Positions 47,341 through 56,516 of a DNA stretch of 64,000 nucleotides are shown here, one piece after another. The position numbers were made by a program, and so were the translations under genes. Below the pieces are notes generated by a model. The model did not search any database. It saw only the letters and a list, made by a program, of their open reading frames with translations, and had not been told where the DNA came from. The stretch is taken from assembly GCF_019972295.1 (NCBI RefSeq), contig NZ_BLJA01000001.1, forward strand, positions 1,396,049 through 1,460,048. The letters run 5' to 3'. This stretch comes from Geobacter sp. AOG2 (GTDB lineage Bacteria; Desulfobacterota; Desulfuromonadia; Geobacterales; Pseudopelobacteraceae). Numbering within the stretch: the first letter of the stretch is position 1; every line of letters begins with the position of its first letter.

Positions 47341-47345
47341 ACTTA

Positions 47346-49253
47346 ATGGAACCTTCAACGCTCGCAACCGAAACGCGGGAGGAACGTCCAACCAGGCGCA
47401 ATATAACGGGCCTCGCCCTCACGGCGTTGGGAGTGGTCTACGGCGACATCGGTACCAGCCCACTCTATGCCCTGCGTGAATGTTTTTACGGGATCAAACC
47501 CCTCAACGCCAGTGTTGCCAACGTGCTCGGCGTCTTGTCGCTGATTTTCTGGTCCCTGATGATCGTCATCTCGTTCAAGTATCTGGTGCTCTTGATGCGT
47601 GCCGACAATCGTGGGGAAGGCGGTATCCTGGCACTCCTGGCCCTACTCAACCCCTGGCAGAAGAAATCGCGGCGCAACACTTTGCTGGTCGGACTGGGGC
47701 TCTTCGGCGCGGCCCTGCTCTACGGCGACGGCGTCATCACGCCGGCCATCTCGGTCCTTTCAGCAATCGAGGGACTCCATCTGGCCTCACCAGCCTTCGG
47801 GCACTACGTGATACCCCTCACCTGCCTTGTCCTGATGCTGTTGTTTTACTTCCAGAAACGCGGAACCGGCAGTGTGGGGGCGGTCTTCGGGCCGGTCATG
47901 GTCATCTGGTTCATCTGCCTTGCGATCCTCGGTTTGCGGGGGATCATCGGCGAGCCCCGGGTGCTGGCCGCCGTCAATCCGCTCCATGCGGCGCGTTTTT
48001 TCCGGGACAACGGTTGGCACGGCTTCATGGTGCTCGGTTCGGTATTCCTGGTCGTCACCGGTGGCGAAGCCCTTTACGCGGATATGGGCCACTTTGGACG
48101 TCTGCCTATCCGCTGGGCGTGGTTCGGGTGCGTTTTGCCGGCGTTGCTGCTCAACTATTTCGGTCAAGGAGCACTCATGCTGGGACATCCCGCACAGGGT
48201 GTTCACCCCTTCTACCAGTTGGCGCCGCCTTGGGCGCTCTATCCGCTCATCCTGCTTGCCACCTTGGCCACTATCATCGCCTCCCAGGCCGTTATTTCCG
48301 GTGCTTTTTCCCTTACCCGACAAGCGGTCCAGTTGGACCAGTGCCCCCATGTGCGTATCGTTCAAACCTCCTCGGAGGAGATCGGCCAGGTCTACGTGCC
48401 GGCTGTGAACTGGTGCTTGATGTTGACCACCATTGCATTGGTGCTCGGATTCCGTTCCTCCGGCAATCTTGCCGCTGCCTACGGCGTGGCCGTCACGACC
48501 ACTATGGTCATTACCACGGTGCTGGTCTTTTTTCTGATGCGTGAACGATGGCACTGGGGGCTACCCGCCTCCGTGCTGGCCGCGCTGCTATTCCTCACCG
48601 TCGATCTGTCCTTCTTTTGCGCGAACATGCTGAAGATCTCATCCGGGGGCTGGTTCCCGCTGACGGCGGGTGTGGCGGTCTTCATTTTCATGACCACATG
48701 GAGCAGGGGGCGGGGGATCCTTGACAGTCACCTTTACCACCGGAATGTGGCGATGGAGGCGTTTCTGCAGGAAATTGCACAGAGCCCCCCCTATCGTTTA
48801 CCGGGAACGGCGGTATTCATGACCGGCCGTCCGCAAGGCACCCCTCCGGTGCTTATCCACCACCTGACCCATAACCGGGTACTCCACGAACAGGTTATCC
48901 TTTTGACCGTTATCACTCGGGAGGTACCACGGGTATCGGCGACTGATCGGTTGGCGGTCACCAAGCTAACCGAAGGATTCGCGCGAGTGATAGTCTACTA
49001 TGGATTTATGCAGAGTCCCAATATTCCAGTAGCGTTACGTCAATGTGAACCCTATGGCCTGATAACCGACTCCGAGACGACGACATTCTATCTGGGGCGT
49101 GAGACGCCCATCCCCACCCCGAAGGTCCCGGGCATGTCCATCTGGCGGGAAAAACTCTTCGCCTTCATGACGCGCAACTCCCAACAGGCAACCGCCTTCT
49201 TTAATATCCCCCCGGACCGGGTTGTCGAAATCGGTCAACAGGTGGAGATATGA
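47346..49253 (+). CDS. kup: Kup-type K+ transporter
   Basis: This 635-residue protein has 12 membrane helices in the first ~450 residues. The Kup signatures are LTALGVVYGDIGTSPLYALRE, GLGLFGAALLYGDGVITPAISVLSAIEGL and VTGGEALYADMGHFGR. The C-terminal cytoplasmic domain is typical. It takes up K+ with protons, the first response to osmotic upshift. It starts five bases after the DUF389 stop and ends the ion-homeostasis group. Confidence 0.95.
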   Translation: MEPSTLATETREERPTRRNITGLALTALGVVYGDIGTSPLYALRECFYGIKPLNASVANVLGVLSLIFWSLMIVISFKYLVLLMRADNRGEGGILALLALLNPWQKKSRRNTLLVGLGLFGAALLYGDGVITPAISVLSAIEGLHLASPAFGHYVIPLTCLVLMLLFYFQKRGTGSVGAVFGPVMVIWFICLAILGLRGIIGEPRVLAAVNPLHAARFFRDNGWHGFMVLGSVFLVVTGGEALYADMGHFGRLPIRWAWFGCVLPALLLNYFGQGALMLGHPAQGVHPFYQLAPPWALYPLILLATLATIIASQAVISGAFSLTRQAVQLDQCPHVRIVQTSSEEIGQVYVPAVNWCLMLTTIALVLGFRSSGNLAAAYGVAVTTTMVITTVLVFFLMRERWHWGLPASVLAALLFLTVDLSFFCANMLKISSGGWFPLTAGVAVFIFMTTWSRGRGILDSHLYHRNVAMEAFLQEIAQSPPYRLPGTAVFMTGRPQGTPPVLIHHLTHNRVLHEQVILLTVITREVPRVSATDRLAVTKLTEGFARVIVYYGFMQSPNIPVALRQCEPYGLITDSETTTFYLGRETPIPTPKVPGMSIWREKLFAFMTRNSQQATAFFNIPPDRVVEIGQQVEI

Positions 49254-49384
49254 ACAGAGTGACGTTATCCTCCGCACGTCTGTAAGGAAACACCGGGGCG
49301 GGTATCGCCAGAACAAGATACTGATTTGGGGAAAGTGTTACGATTTGTGTACCCAGGTTTGCTTGCGGTGTTGGGTTCAGGCCT

Positions 49385-49819
49385 TTATGCGCCTAATATC
49401 CTAGCAATTTCTTTCATACCTTTGGATACATGTGAAAGCCTGTTTTGTGGGAGAATTTCAAGTTTTCTGGCCAGCATGCCTTCTGCAACTTCAGGTACCT
49501 TGTCAACAACGATTCTACCCTCAGCAGTAAGATCAATTTCAACCACTCTCTTGTCTTCTGTTGATCTCCGCCGTTGTACCAATCCTTTCGATGCGAGGCG
49601 ATCCAGAATTCCCACAACCGTCGCCGGGTGCAGGTACATCTGACGTGCCAAGTCAGACACCTTGATCGGTGCGCTGCTGGCCACTATCTTTATCACCCAG
49701 AGTTGGTGTCCGGTCAGCCCGGTTTCTTTTTCCGCATTTTTTGAATACTCGTTTATCGCTTTGATGGACCGCCTCAAATTGTCGATCACCTCGGAAATGG
49801 TGTTGGCGCTATTTCCCAT
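49385..49819 (-). CDS. MarR-family transcriptional regulator (copy 1)
   Basis: This 144-residue winged-helix protein has the recognition region VSDLARQMYLHPATVVGILDRLASKGLVQRRRSTEDKRVVEIDLT, typical of MarR. It is clearly paralogous to the MarR encoded at 58422 (long shared stretches such as DLAR-MYLHPATVVGI-DRL). Members bind palindromes as dimers and release them on binding small molecules or oxidation. Its own promoter region (49820-49920) is AT-rich, without a palindrome as clean as that of copy 2. It is divergent from the Pal-like gene. Confidence 0.9.
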   Translation of the reverse strand: MGNSANTISEVIDNLRRSIKAINEYSKNAEKETGLTGHQLWVIKIVASSAPIKVSDLARQMYLHPATVVGILDRLASKGLVQRRRSTEDKRVVEIDLTAEGRIVVDKVPEVAEGMLARKLEILPQNRLSHVSKGMKEIARILGA

Positions 49820-50049
49820 GCTTTCTCCTGAAAATAGATATTGACAAATGTAATTAGTAGTGCAAATAATTTAACCACCAATCAAATGATATCATAATTA
49901 TTTTGTAGAGGTGAATTTAATTTTTAAACATTTAAGCCGCTGAATTGATGGAGCTTGTGACGTATGGAGTATTGATGCGCGCGGGTGTTTTGGCGTTTTG
50001 TGGATCGGCAGAAGTCGAAGCTGTAGCATACTACTAAAAGGAGAAGAAC

Positions 50050-50616
50050 ATGAAGACGATGGTCGGCTTTTGTGTCGTTGGGGCTTTAGGAGCATTGGTT
50101 GTCAGTGGCTGTGCCAAGGAGAATGTGGTCAAAAAGGATGAGGCGATTGCCCCCTCCGCGACCACTCAGGTAAAACAATCAGACGTTAAAACAACGAAGA
50201 GCATTGCTGCCACCCCTGCGAAACCGGTTCAGGAAAGCGTCAAAACAGCACCGGCAAAGGTCGAGCCTCAACCATTGACCACGGCGCTTGAGAAGATTTA
50301 CTTTGATTTCGATTCCTATGCACTTTCCGACCAGGCACGTAAGACATTGACGGATAATGTCGGCTATCTGCGCAAGAACGCTGCTGCCAAGCTGCGTATC
50401 GAGGGTAATTGCGACGAGCGCGGTTCTGCCGAATACAATATTGCGCTTGGTGAAAAACGGGCCAAAACAGCCATGAAATATCTCGTTACCATGGGTATTC
50501 CGGCGGACCGCCTGACAACTATCAGCTATGGCAAGGAGAAGCCTGCGGACCCTGGCCATAATGAATCAGCCTGGGCAAAGAACCGCCGCGACGATTTCAC
50601 GATAGTATCGAAATAA
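50050..50616 (+). CDS. pal: Pal/OmpA-type peptidoglycan-associated lipoprotein
   Basis: This 188-residue protein has a lipoprotein signal (lipobox VVSGC, Cys21), a Lys/Ala/Pro-rich linker, and an OmpA-like peptidoglycan-binding domain (about 80-188) with IYFDFDSYALS and the NCDERGSAEYNIALGEKRA motif containing the binding Asp and Arg. It ties the outer membrane to the cell wall. No tolB lies nearby, so it may be a stand-alone paralogue. A strong terminator follows. Confidence 0.88.
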   Translation: MKTMVGFCVVGALGALVVSGCAKENVVKKDEAIAPSATTQVKQSDVKTTKSIAATPAKPVQESVKTAPAKVEPQPLTTALEKIYFDFDSYALSDQARKTLTDNVGYLRKNAAAKLRIEGNCDERGSAEYNIALGEKRAKTAMKYLVTMGIPADRLTTISYGKEKPADPGHNESAWAKNRRDDFTIVSK

Positions 50617-50626
50617 TTGCAATAAT

Positions 50627-50668
50627 AGCCCCTCCTCCAAGGTTCGCAGGTGAACCGGAGGAGGGGCT
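50627..50668 (+). terminator. Long hairpin after pal
   Basis: AGCCCCTCCTCC (50627-50638) pairs with GGAGGAGGGGCT (50657-50668). An inner GGTTC/GAACC stem lies between them. It starts 10 bases after the pal stop and is followed by a weak T-rich stretch. Confidence 0.75.
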
Positions 50669-50791
50669 TCTCATCTCCAATTTTCCCATAAGGCCTTATA
50701 CGAACAAAATCTATCGAACAGCACAGCATGTCATGCCTTTTGTGTCTATTTATATTCAGGCGCACATCTGAGTCATATAGGATCGTGAATA

Positions 50792-52063
50792 ATGCGTTTT
50801 CGTCAGCGTACATATCTGCAAATTACCATTTGGGTTGCTGCGGCACTTGTTGGAGGAGCAGCAGTATTGTATGCGCGGCTCATCGAAGTCACGCAAAATT
50901 TTTATTTTATACTTGCACACGGGCACCCATACTTGGTTGCACTCAGCACTCCAGCACTATTTGTTGCGGCAACGCTGGTCGTAGAGAAGTTCGGCCCAGC
51001 TGCGAAAGGCAGCGGGATTCCGCAAGTCCTTGAAGTGATAGAACACTCTCACAGCCACATCCAAGAGAATCGTGAGCCGCCCTGGCACAACCCGTTGGTA
51101 TCGCTACGCACGGCAGCGGTGAAAGTAGTATCAAGCGTCCTCGGTATACTTGGGGGCGCGTCAATCGGACGGGAAGGACCGACCGTGCAGATTGCAGCAT
51201 CAATATTTACCTGGGCTGGACGAGTAACCCGCCCGATCCTCCCCCGCATTGATTTCCAATCTTTTCTTACTGCTGGAGCAGCAGCAGGTGTTGCTGCGGC
51301 GTTCAACGCCCCCCTTGCCGGCATCACCTTTGCTATCGAGGAAATTACCGAAGGCCTGCTTGGCCAATACCGGGAAATGATCATGCTTGCAGTCATTCTT
51401 TCCGGTATTGTGTCGATGGCGCTTGCCGGAAATTATTTGTACTTCGGTCACCCTGTGGTGTCGAACTTCACTGCGGTCATTATGCCCGAGACAATTGTCC
51501 TTGGAATATGCGGCGGACTCCTCGGCGGTCTTTTCGCACGCTTGCTGGCGTTCCCGAAATTGATTCGATTACCGGAGCAAAGCTGGAAGCGCGCGTTGCT
51601 TTGTGGAGTCGCATGCGCATTAATCGGACTTTACAGTGACGCCACAACGGCTGGCTCCGGATATGAGATTACTCGAAAGGTTTTGGAAAGCGCATCGGTT
51701 GAGCAATATCCGTTCTTTTTCAGTATCGGAAAGTTCTGTACTACGGTTCTGTCATACTTGTCGGGTATGGCCGGCGGAATATTTTCGCCGTGCCTGGCAA
51801 TCGGTGCGGGTATCGGGTTCAGTGTTGCCAAGATCTTCTTTCTCACGAATTTCAAGGTCTGCGGGCTGCTTGGCATGGTCGGTTTCTTTTCCGGGGTTAT
51901 TCAAGCGCCGCTTACGGCAGTAATCATCGTTATGGAGATGACTGACGAACACATCCTGATTATCCCGTTCATGGTCACCGCATTTCTTGCTCGCGGCATC
52001 GGTAAACAATTTATGCCGATCCCTCTGTATCGTTTTCTTGCGGATAAAAATCGGAAGGGTTAA
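50792..52063 (+). CDS. ClC-family chloride channel/exchanger (no CBS domain)
   Basis: This 423-residue protein has the ClC ion-path motifs KGSGIPQ, GGASIGREGPTVQ (gating Glu) and GGIFSPCLAIGAG. The FAIEEITE segment supplies the internal proton Glu of H+/Cl- exchangers, so exchange is more likely than a passive channel. It has about 16 helical segments and no CBS pair. A second ClC lies at 56517. It probably helps acid or osmotic response. No clear ribosome site is seen before the ATG. Confidence 0.9.
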   Translation: MRFRQRTYLQITIWVAAALVGGAAVLYARLIEVTQNFYFILAHGHPYLVALSTPALFVAATLVVEKFGPAAKGSGIPQVLEVIEHSHSHIQENREPPWHNPLVSLRTAAVKVVSSVLGILGGASIGREGPTVQIAASIFTWAGRVTRPILPRIDFQSFLTAGAAAGVAAAFNAPLAGITFAIEEITEGLLGQYREMIMLAVILSGIVSMALAGNYLYFGHPVVSNFTAVIMPETIVLGICGGLLGGLFARLLAFPKLIRLPEQSWKRALLCGVACALIGLYSDATTAGSGYEITRKVLESASVEQYPFFFSIGKFCTTVLSYLSGMAGGIFSPCLAIGAGIGFSVAKIFFLTNFKVCGLLGMVGFFSGVIQAPLTAVIIVMEMTDEHILIIPFMVTAFLARGIGKQFMPIPLYRFLADKNRKG

Positions 52064-52152
52064 GTTCGTGCGGCGACTGCTGATCACAATATCAGGAATC
52101 GTTTTGTGGGCGCGCAGATTAATCTAACTATCTGGATGGAAAAGGGTCACAA

Positions 52153-53514
52153 ATGTTATCGAAAAAACGGACATTGACGCTGGTCGCGCTGTTATTGTCC
52201 GCAATAACCCTCAGCTCCTGTGCCGGCGTCACGGTGCTGACGGCCGAGCGGCCAAGGGATGAAGCCTTCCGCACCATACTGAGAAAGGAAGCTTCCACAC
52301 TCAATATACCGATTGAAACATCGACGGTCGAACTCGCCAAAGTTCTGAACGAGACGATCCGCAGAGAGCTCTACAAAGGCACGGCCAATAGCTGGGGATT
52401 GACCGCGGACTTGGTCCGCAACGGTTCGATCTCTGTCAGCGCCGCCGATAACTACCTTTATGTGACCCTGCCGATCTCCATGTCACTCAGCTACGGTATG
52501 TTCGAAACCACGGCCATTCCCCTTAAACTGAAATTCAAGGTTACAGCCGGCATTACTCCCGACTGGCGACTTCATGCGGAGATTTATTACCAAGGATTGA
52601 GCGATCTACTTGCCGAGGAGGTCGCGATTGGGCCGTTGTCGATCAAGCCCCGCAGCATTGTGGAAGGAATTACCCAGCCGGTGCAGAGGCTGTTGTCCGA
52701 TCTGATCGCACAAAAGATCAATGACCTGATCCCCCTGAAGGCCCAGGTTGCCAAGGCGTGGAATACTGTCCAGAGGCCGATCATGCTTGATAAAAGTTAC
52801 AATGCCTGGCTGAAGTTAACCCCACGGGAGATTATGTTATATCCGTTGTCCGCCCAGAACAACAAGGTACGGTTGAGTGTGGGCATCAGCACGTTCGCCG
52901 AATTGGTAGTGGGCCCTGAACCTGCTTCCCAATCTTTGCTTCCCCTGCCCAATCTCAAGCTGGTCAACGCGTTCGACAAGACTTTTCGCATTGCTCTGAA
53001 TGCGGATCTTTTCTACAAGGATCTGCGGGCCATTGCAGCGCCACTTTTGCTCAACAAGAAATTTGACTCTGACGGTAAGAGTATCATTATCAAAAATTTC
53101 GACCTGTATGGCAACGGGGACGATCTTGTCGTCAAACTGGAGACCCAGGGTTCGCTTGACGGCGTATTCTACCTGACGGCTAAACCGGTATACAATCCAA
53201 AGACCAATGTCTTTTCCGTAGAGGATGTGGACTTTGACATGCAGACCAAGAGCCTGCTCCTGCAGTCGGCCGATTGGTTTTTGCACGGTACCATCAGAAG
53301 CGTGATCCAGGACAAGCTCAACATGAACCTGAACCGGCAATTGGAACAATCACGTCAGATGGCTGGGAAGGCGCTTGCCCGGGTGCCGCTGGCGGATCAC
53401 GTTTTTTTGAAAGGTGATATTAAGGACCTGAAGTTTAACGATGTGATCGTACAGCGTGACAAAATATCTATACGGGTTTACACCGAGGGAGAATCAGCCA
53501 TCATGTTTCAATAG
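52153..53514 (+). CDS. DUF4403-family lipoprotein
   Basis: This 453-residue protein has a lipoprotein signal (lipobox LSSC, Cys23). A long beta-rich mature part matches the DUF4403 type, with two similar halves: INDLIPLKAQVAKAWNTVQRPIML and LNMNLNRQLEQSR amphipathic segments. The fold may be of the lipid-binding TULIP/BPI kind, but this is inference. Function unknown; probably in the outer-membrane inner leaflet or periplasm. Confidence 0.75.
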   Translation: MLSKKRTLTLVALLLSAITLSSCAGVTVLTAERPRDEAFRTILRKEASTLNIPIETSTVELAKVLNETIRRELYKGTANSWGLTADLVRNGSISVSAADNYLYVTLPISMSLSYGMFETTAIPLKLKFKVTAGITPDWRLHAEIYYQGLSDLLAEEVAIGPLSIKPRSIVEGITQPVQRLLSDLIAQKINDLIPLKAQVAKAWNTVQRPIMLDKSYNAWLKLTPREIMLYPLSAQNNKVRLSVGISTFAELVVGPEPASQSLLPLPNLKLVNAFDKTFRIALNADLFYKDLRAIAAPLLLNKKFDSDGKSIIIKNFDLYGNGDDLVVKLETQGSLDGVFYLTAKPVYNPKTNVFSVEDVDFDMQTKSLLLQSADWFLHGTIRSVIQDKLNMNLNRQLEQSRQMAGKALARVPLADHVFLKGDIKDLKFNDVIVQRDKISIRVYTEGESAIMFQ

Positions 53515-53578
53515 TACTTTCTTTTGGGACGGATAGAGCGTTAACGCTTTCACCAACAGGCGAAACCTCTATTCGCGT

Positions 53579-53584
53579 TATAAT
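53579..53584 (+). promoter_or_regulatory. Predicted -10 box of the PpcA-like cytochrome gene
   Basis: A perfect TATAAT lies 48 bases before the cytochrome start. The -35 region is weak. A palindrome AGCG-TTAA-CGCT (53537-53548) lies 30 bases upstream and may be an operator or the end of the previous transcript. Confidence 0.45.
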
Positions 53585-53632
53585 CCGTTTCGCAAATAAT
53601 TTTGCAGCACAAAATCGAAAGGAGAGAAGAAT

Positions 53633-53905
53633 ATGAAAAAAACAGTAGTCGCCATGCTTGCCATTGTAGCTTTTGCCGGTACCGCCTTTGCCGCCGACGT
53701 TTTGGAGTTTCCTGCTTCAATGGGCAAAGTGGCCTTTCCACACAAAAAACATCAAGAGCTTCTTAAAGACTGTAAGAAATGCCACGCTAAGGCACCCGGC
53801 AAGATTGAGGGATTCGGCAAGGAATGGGCTCACAAGACTTGTAAGGGATGCCATTCCGAGATGAAAAAAGGGCCGACCTCTTGCAAAGATTGTCACAAGA
53901 AGTAA
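53633..53905 (+). CDS. ppcA: Periplasmic triheme cytochrome c7 (PpcA family)
   Basis: This 90-residue protein has a signal peptide (residues 1-20, ending AFA). The mature ~70-residue chain has three CXXCH haem sites (C47-H51, C70-H74, C84-H88) and distal ligands in FPHKKH and WAHKTC. The segments PGKIEGFGKEWAH and KKGPTSCKDCHKK are very close to Geobacter PpcA-type cytochromes, which carry electrons across the periplasm to outer-surface metal-reducing conduits. AAAGGAGAG precedes the start, and a strong terminator follows. It is monocistronic. Confidence 0.95.
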   Translation: MKKTVVAMLAIVAFAGTAFAADVLEFPASMGKVAFPHKKHQELLKDCKKCHAKAPGKIEGFGKEWAHKTCKGCHSEMKKGPTSCKDCHKK

Positions 53906-53937
53906 ACACTCGACAGTAACTCCAGATACAGCAAGGG

Positions 53938-53967
53938 AAAAGGTGGCGCTCAGGCGTCACCTTTTTT
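53938..53967 (+). terminator. Intrinsic terminator after the PpcA-like gene
   Basis: AAAAGGTG-G-CGC pairs with GCG-T-CACCTTTT around TCAG, with a six-T run at 53962-53967. Strong and correctly placed. Confidence 0.85.
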
Positions 53968-54013
53968 GTTAACATCCTTAAATATAACGCATATTTTGTT
54001 TTAAAGTAGACTC

Positions 54014-54041
54014 TTGACAAATTAATTCGTTATGAAATAAT
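54014..54041 (+). promoter_or_regulatory. Predicted sigma-70 promoter of the membrane-protein gene at 54073
   Basis: TTGACA (54014-54019) and AATAAT (54036-54041) are 16 bases apart. The ATG follows 31 bases later. Confidence 0.5.
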
Positions 54042-54072
54042 TGGTCTATAAATAAATTGACAACGAAGACCC

Positions 54073-54798
54073 ATGACAATGGCAACCGGCAGCAAAAAAA
54101 CATTTTTTTTCAGGATAAGTGAGTTTCAGACCTTCTACCTGAGCTTCACGACGATCTTCCTTTGTACCGGCTTTTTCTATAACTTCGTGTTTTTCCGCCT
54201 GTTCAACATTCGGGCCGAGTTATTTTTTACGCTTCAGGATTATCTCGCTTCCAGTATTGAAAAGGTCTATCTGATCGTAGTTGCCATTCTTCTCGCCTCT
54301 GGCGGCAGCCATGTGATCAGATATTTGTTAAAGGAACAAAAAAAACTCTTGGGACATCGCCTGTTCCAGGGGTTTCTTTACTTGTTCCCTTTGCTCCTCT
54401 TTGTCGCAGGGCTTATTGTTATCATGAAGCTTGATAACCCGACCGGCTATTATCTTCTATCCTTCTCCGTCTATATTACCTGCGACTATCTATTGTTCAA
54501 AATAATCTTCAAAGGCAATCACGAATCCTACTCAAGATTTTTTATTCTGACGGTACTGCTGCTTTACCTCCTTCTTATCGGATCAACTATAATTATAGAT
54601 CGGGATGCCGTGTATAAAGAACCCCTTAATGAGTTAAAACGCTATAGAATCAGTTTTTCTGACAGAGTCCATTTAAAACAGGCACCGTTAGTTCTTCTTG
54701 AGGCAAATAGCAGTTATTATTTCTTCTACGATAAACAAACACGGCAGTCTATTGTCATGAGAAAAGAGATGATCGATTATGTTGAGAATATACATTGA
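54073..54798 (+). CDS. Five-helix membrane protein, unrecognised
   Basis: This 241-residue protein has five strongly hydrophobic helices (about 22-44, 64-86, 96-116, 121-142 and 152-171), then a 70-residue soluble tail with aromatic and basic residues (YYFFYDKQTRQSIVMRKEM). No family is recognised. It is AT-richer than its neighbours and has its own promoter. A second ATG two codons in (54079) is an alternative start. It may serve the adjacent periplasmic protease, but that is only position. Confidence 0.7.
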   Translation: MTMATGSKKTFFFRISEFQTFYLSFTTIFLCTGFFYNFVFFRLFNIRAELFFTLQDYLASSIEKVYLIVVAILLASGGSHVIRYLLKEQKKLLGHRLFQGFLYLFPLLLFVAGLIVIMKLDNPTGYYLLSFSVYITCDYLLFKIIFKGNHESYSRFFILTVLLLYLLLIGSTIIIDRDAVYKEPLNELKRYRISFSDRVHLKQAPLVLLEANSSYYFFYDKQTRQSIVMRKEMIDYVENIH

Positions 54799-54918
54799 TT
54801 TGATACTTTAAATATGGTCCTTTTTTTGTCTTCTACAACCGGACAGGTTTTAATTATAATGGAAAGGTACACGTGATTACTACCAGGACATAATAACGAG
54901 CTCTAAAGGAGGTCCATT

Positions 54919-56358
54919 ATGAGAAAGTCAAGAGTAGTGCAATTCGGCGTGGCAGGATTCATTTCATTACTTATGTTGTTTTCTCTGGCCACCCTGGGGT
55001 GCAGCGAGAACAAGGCAAAGACCCAATTCATTGGATTCCCCCAATCGTTTGCCGATCTTGCCGAGAAGGTGAAGCCCGCCGTAGTAAACATCAGCACCAC
55101 CTCCACCATCACCGTTCCCGGCAACCCGTTTCACCAGTTTTTCGGACCGAACCAGGGGGGGCAGAATGACCCGTTCGGTGATTTTTTCAACCATTTTTTT
55201 GATCAGACGCCGAACCGGAAGATGAAACAACAGAGTCTCGGTTCCGGCTTCATCATCAACAAAGACGGCTACATTATCACTAATAACCATGTGGTGAATA
55301 ACGCCGATGAAATCAAGGTCAAACTTTCAGACGGCAGGGAATTCAAGGCCAAGGTTATTGGTCGTGACAGTAAGACCGACCTTGCGTTGATAAAAATATC
55401 TTCAACCTTCGAGAACTTGCCGGTCCTGGCCCTCGGTGATTCGGAAAAGATGCGGGTCGGCGACTGGGTGATTGCGGTCGGGAACCCGTTCGGCCTGGAA
55501 CAGACGGTCACCCAGGGGATCATCAGCGCCACCGGCCGGACGATCGGTTCCGGTCCCTATGACGATTTTCTCCAGACAGACGCACCGATCAATCCGGGGA
55601 ACAGCGGCGGGCCGCTCGTCAATCTCAAGGGCGAGGTCATCGGCATCAACACCGCCATAATCCCCGGCGGCCAGGGGATCGGTTTTGCCATACCGAGCGC
55701 GCTTGCTAAAACCATCACAGCCCAACTTAAAGAGAAGGGCAAAGTGGTGCGCGGCTGGATCGGGGTGACGATCCAAAATGTCACCCCCGAGTTGGCCCAA
55801 TCCTTTGGCATGAAAGAGGCGAAGGGCGCCCTGGTGGGAGATGTCGTCAAGGGCGGTCCAGCAGAAAAGGGCGGAATAAGGACCGGTGACATTATTGTCA
55901 CCTTTGACGGGAAGAACGTCAAAACCTCCAACGATCTGCCCCGTCTCGTTGCCGAAACGGCGGTGGGCAAAAGTGTTGACATCACGGTCATTCGTGAGGG
56001 CAAGGAGGTGCATGCCTCCGTCAAGGTGGAAGAATTGACCGAGGAAAAGGTCGCCGCCCAGTCCAGTGCCCCGGTACAGAGTTTCGGTATGAAGGTTGAC
56101 AACATTACGCCTCAGATCCGTCAGCAACTGGGAACTACCGAAAAAACAGGGGTTGTTGTGGTGAGTGTGGAGCAGGGCAGCTTGGCCGATGAGGCCGGGA
56201 TCCAACAAGGCGACGTCATTAAACAGGTAAACCGGAAGAACGTCGGGAACGTGGCGGATTACAATACCGCACTTGGCAAGAGTGGCGCGGGACAGCCGGT
56301 GCTGCTGCTGGTAAAACGGGGAAAACAAACCTTCTTCGTTACCATGGAAAGGCAATGA
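54919..56358 (+). CDS. degP: DegP/HtrA-type periplasmic serine protease
   Basis: This 479-residue protein has an N-terminal export signal (possibly lipidated at Cys28, though the lipobox TLGC is not ideal). A trypsin-like domain carries the triad H124 (TNNHVV), D154 (SKTDLALIK) and S229 (GNSGGP). Two PDZ domains follow (about 265-350 and 385-475). It degrades or refolds damaged envelope proteins. AAAGGAGG precedes the start. Its neighbours (ClC, Pal, DUF4403) suggest envelope stress. Confidence 0.94.
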   Translation: MRKSRVVQFGVAGFISLLMLFSLATLGCSENKAKTQFIGFPQSFADLAEKVKPAVVNISTTSTITVPGNPFHQFFGPNQGGQNDPFGDFFNHFFDQTPNRKMKQQSLGSGFIINKDGYIITNNHVVNNADEIKVKLSDGREFKAKVIGRDSKTDLALIKISSTFENLPVLALGDSEKMRVGDWVIAVGNPFGLEQTVTQGIISATGRTIGSGPYDDFLQTDAPINPGNSGGPLVNLKGEVIGINTAIIPGGQGIGFAIPSALAKTITAQLKEKGKVVRGWIGVTIQNVTPELAQSFGMKEAKGALVGDVVKGGPAEKGGIRTGDIIVTFDGKNVKTSNDLPRLVAETAVGKSVDITVIREGKEVHASVKVEELTEEKVAAQSSAPVQSFGMKVDNITPQIRQQLGTTEKTGVVVVSVEQGSLADEAGIQQGDVIKQVNRKNVGNVADYNTALGKSGAGQPVLLLVKRGKQTFFVTMERQ

Positions 56359-56516
56359 CGTTTGATAACACAGTCCGTTCCTGAGACAATCGCCATAGGG
56401 AACAAAAATGGTACGGGATACATGTTATCATCTGTTTTGAGGAGCATGTCAAATGCCACCGTCTCGCCATGAATAGCGGCTGCATATCGTGATCATGAGA
56501 CGAAAAAGGAACGGCA

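Noticed and set aside
53515-53632. c-di-GMP (GEMM) riboswitch before the PpcA-like gene
   Set aside because: Such riboswitches occur before Geobacter cytochromes, but the conserved core and second stem are not present in this 118-bp leader.
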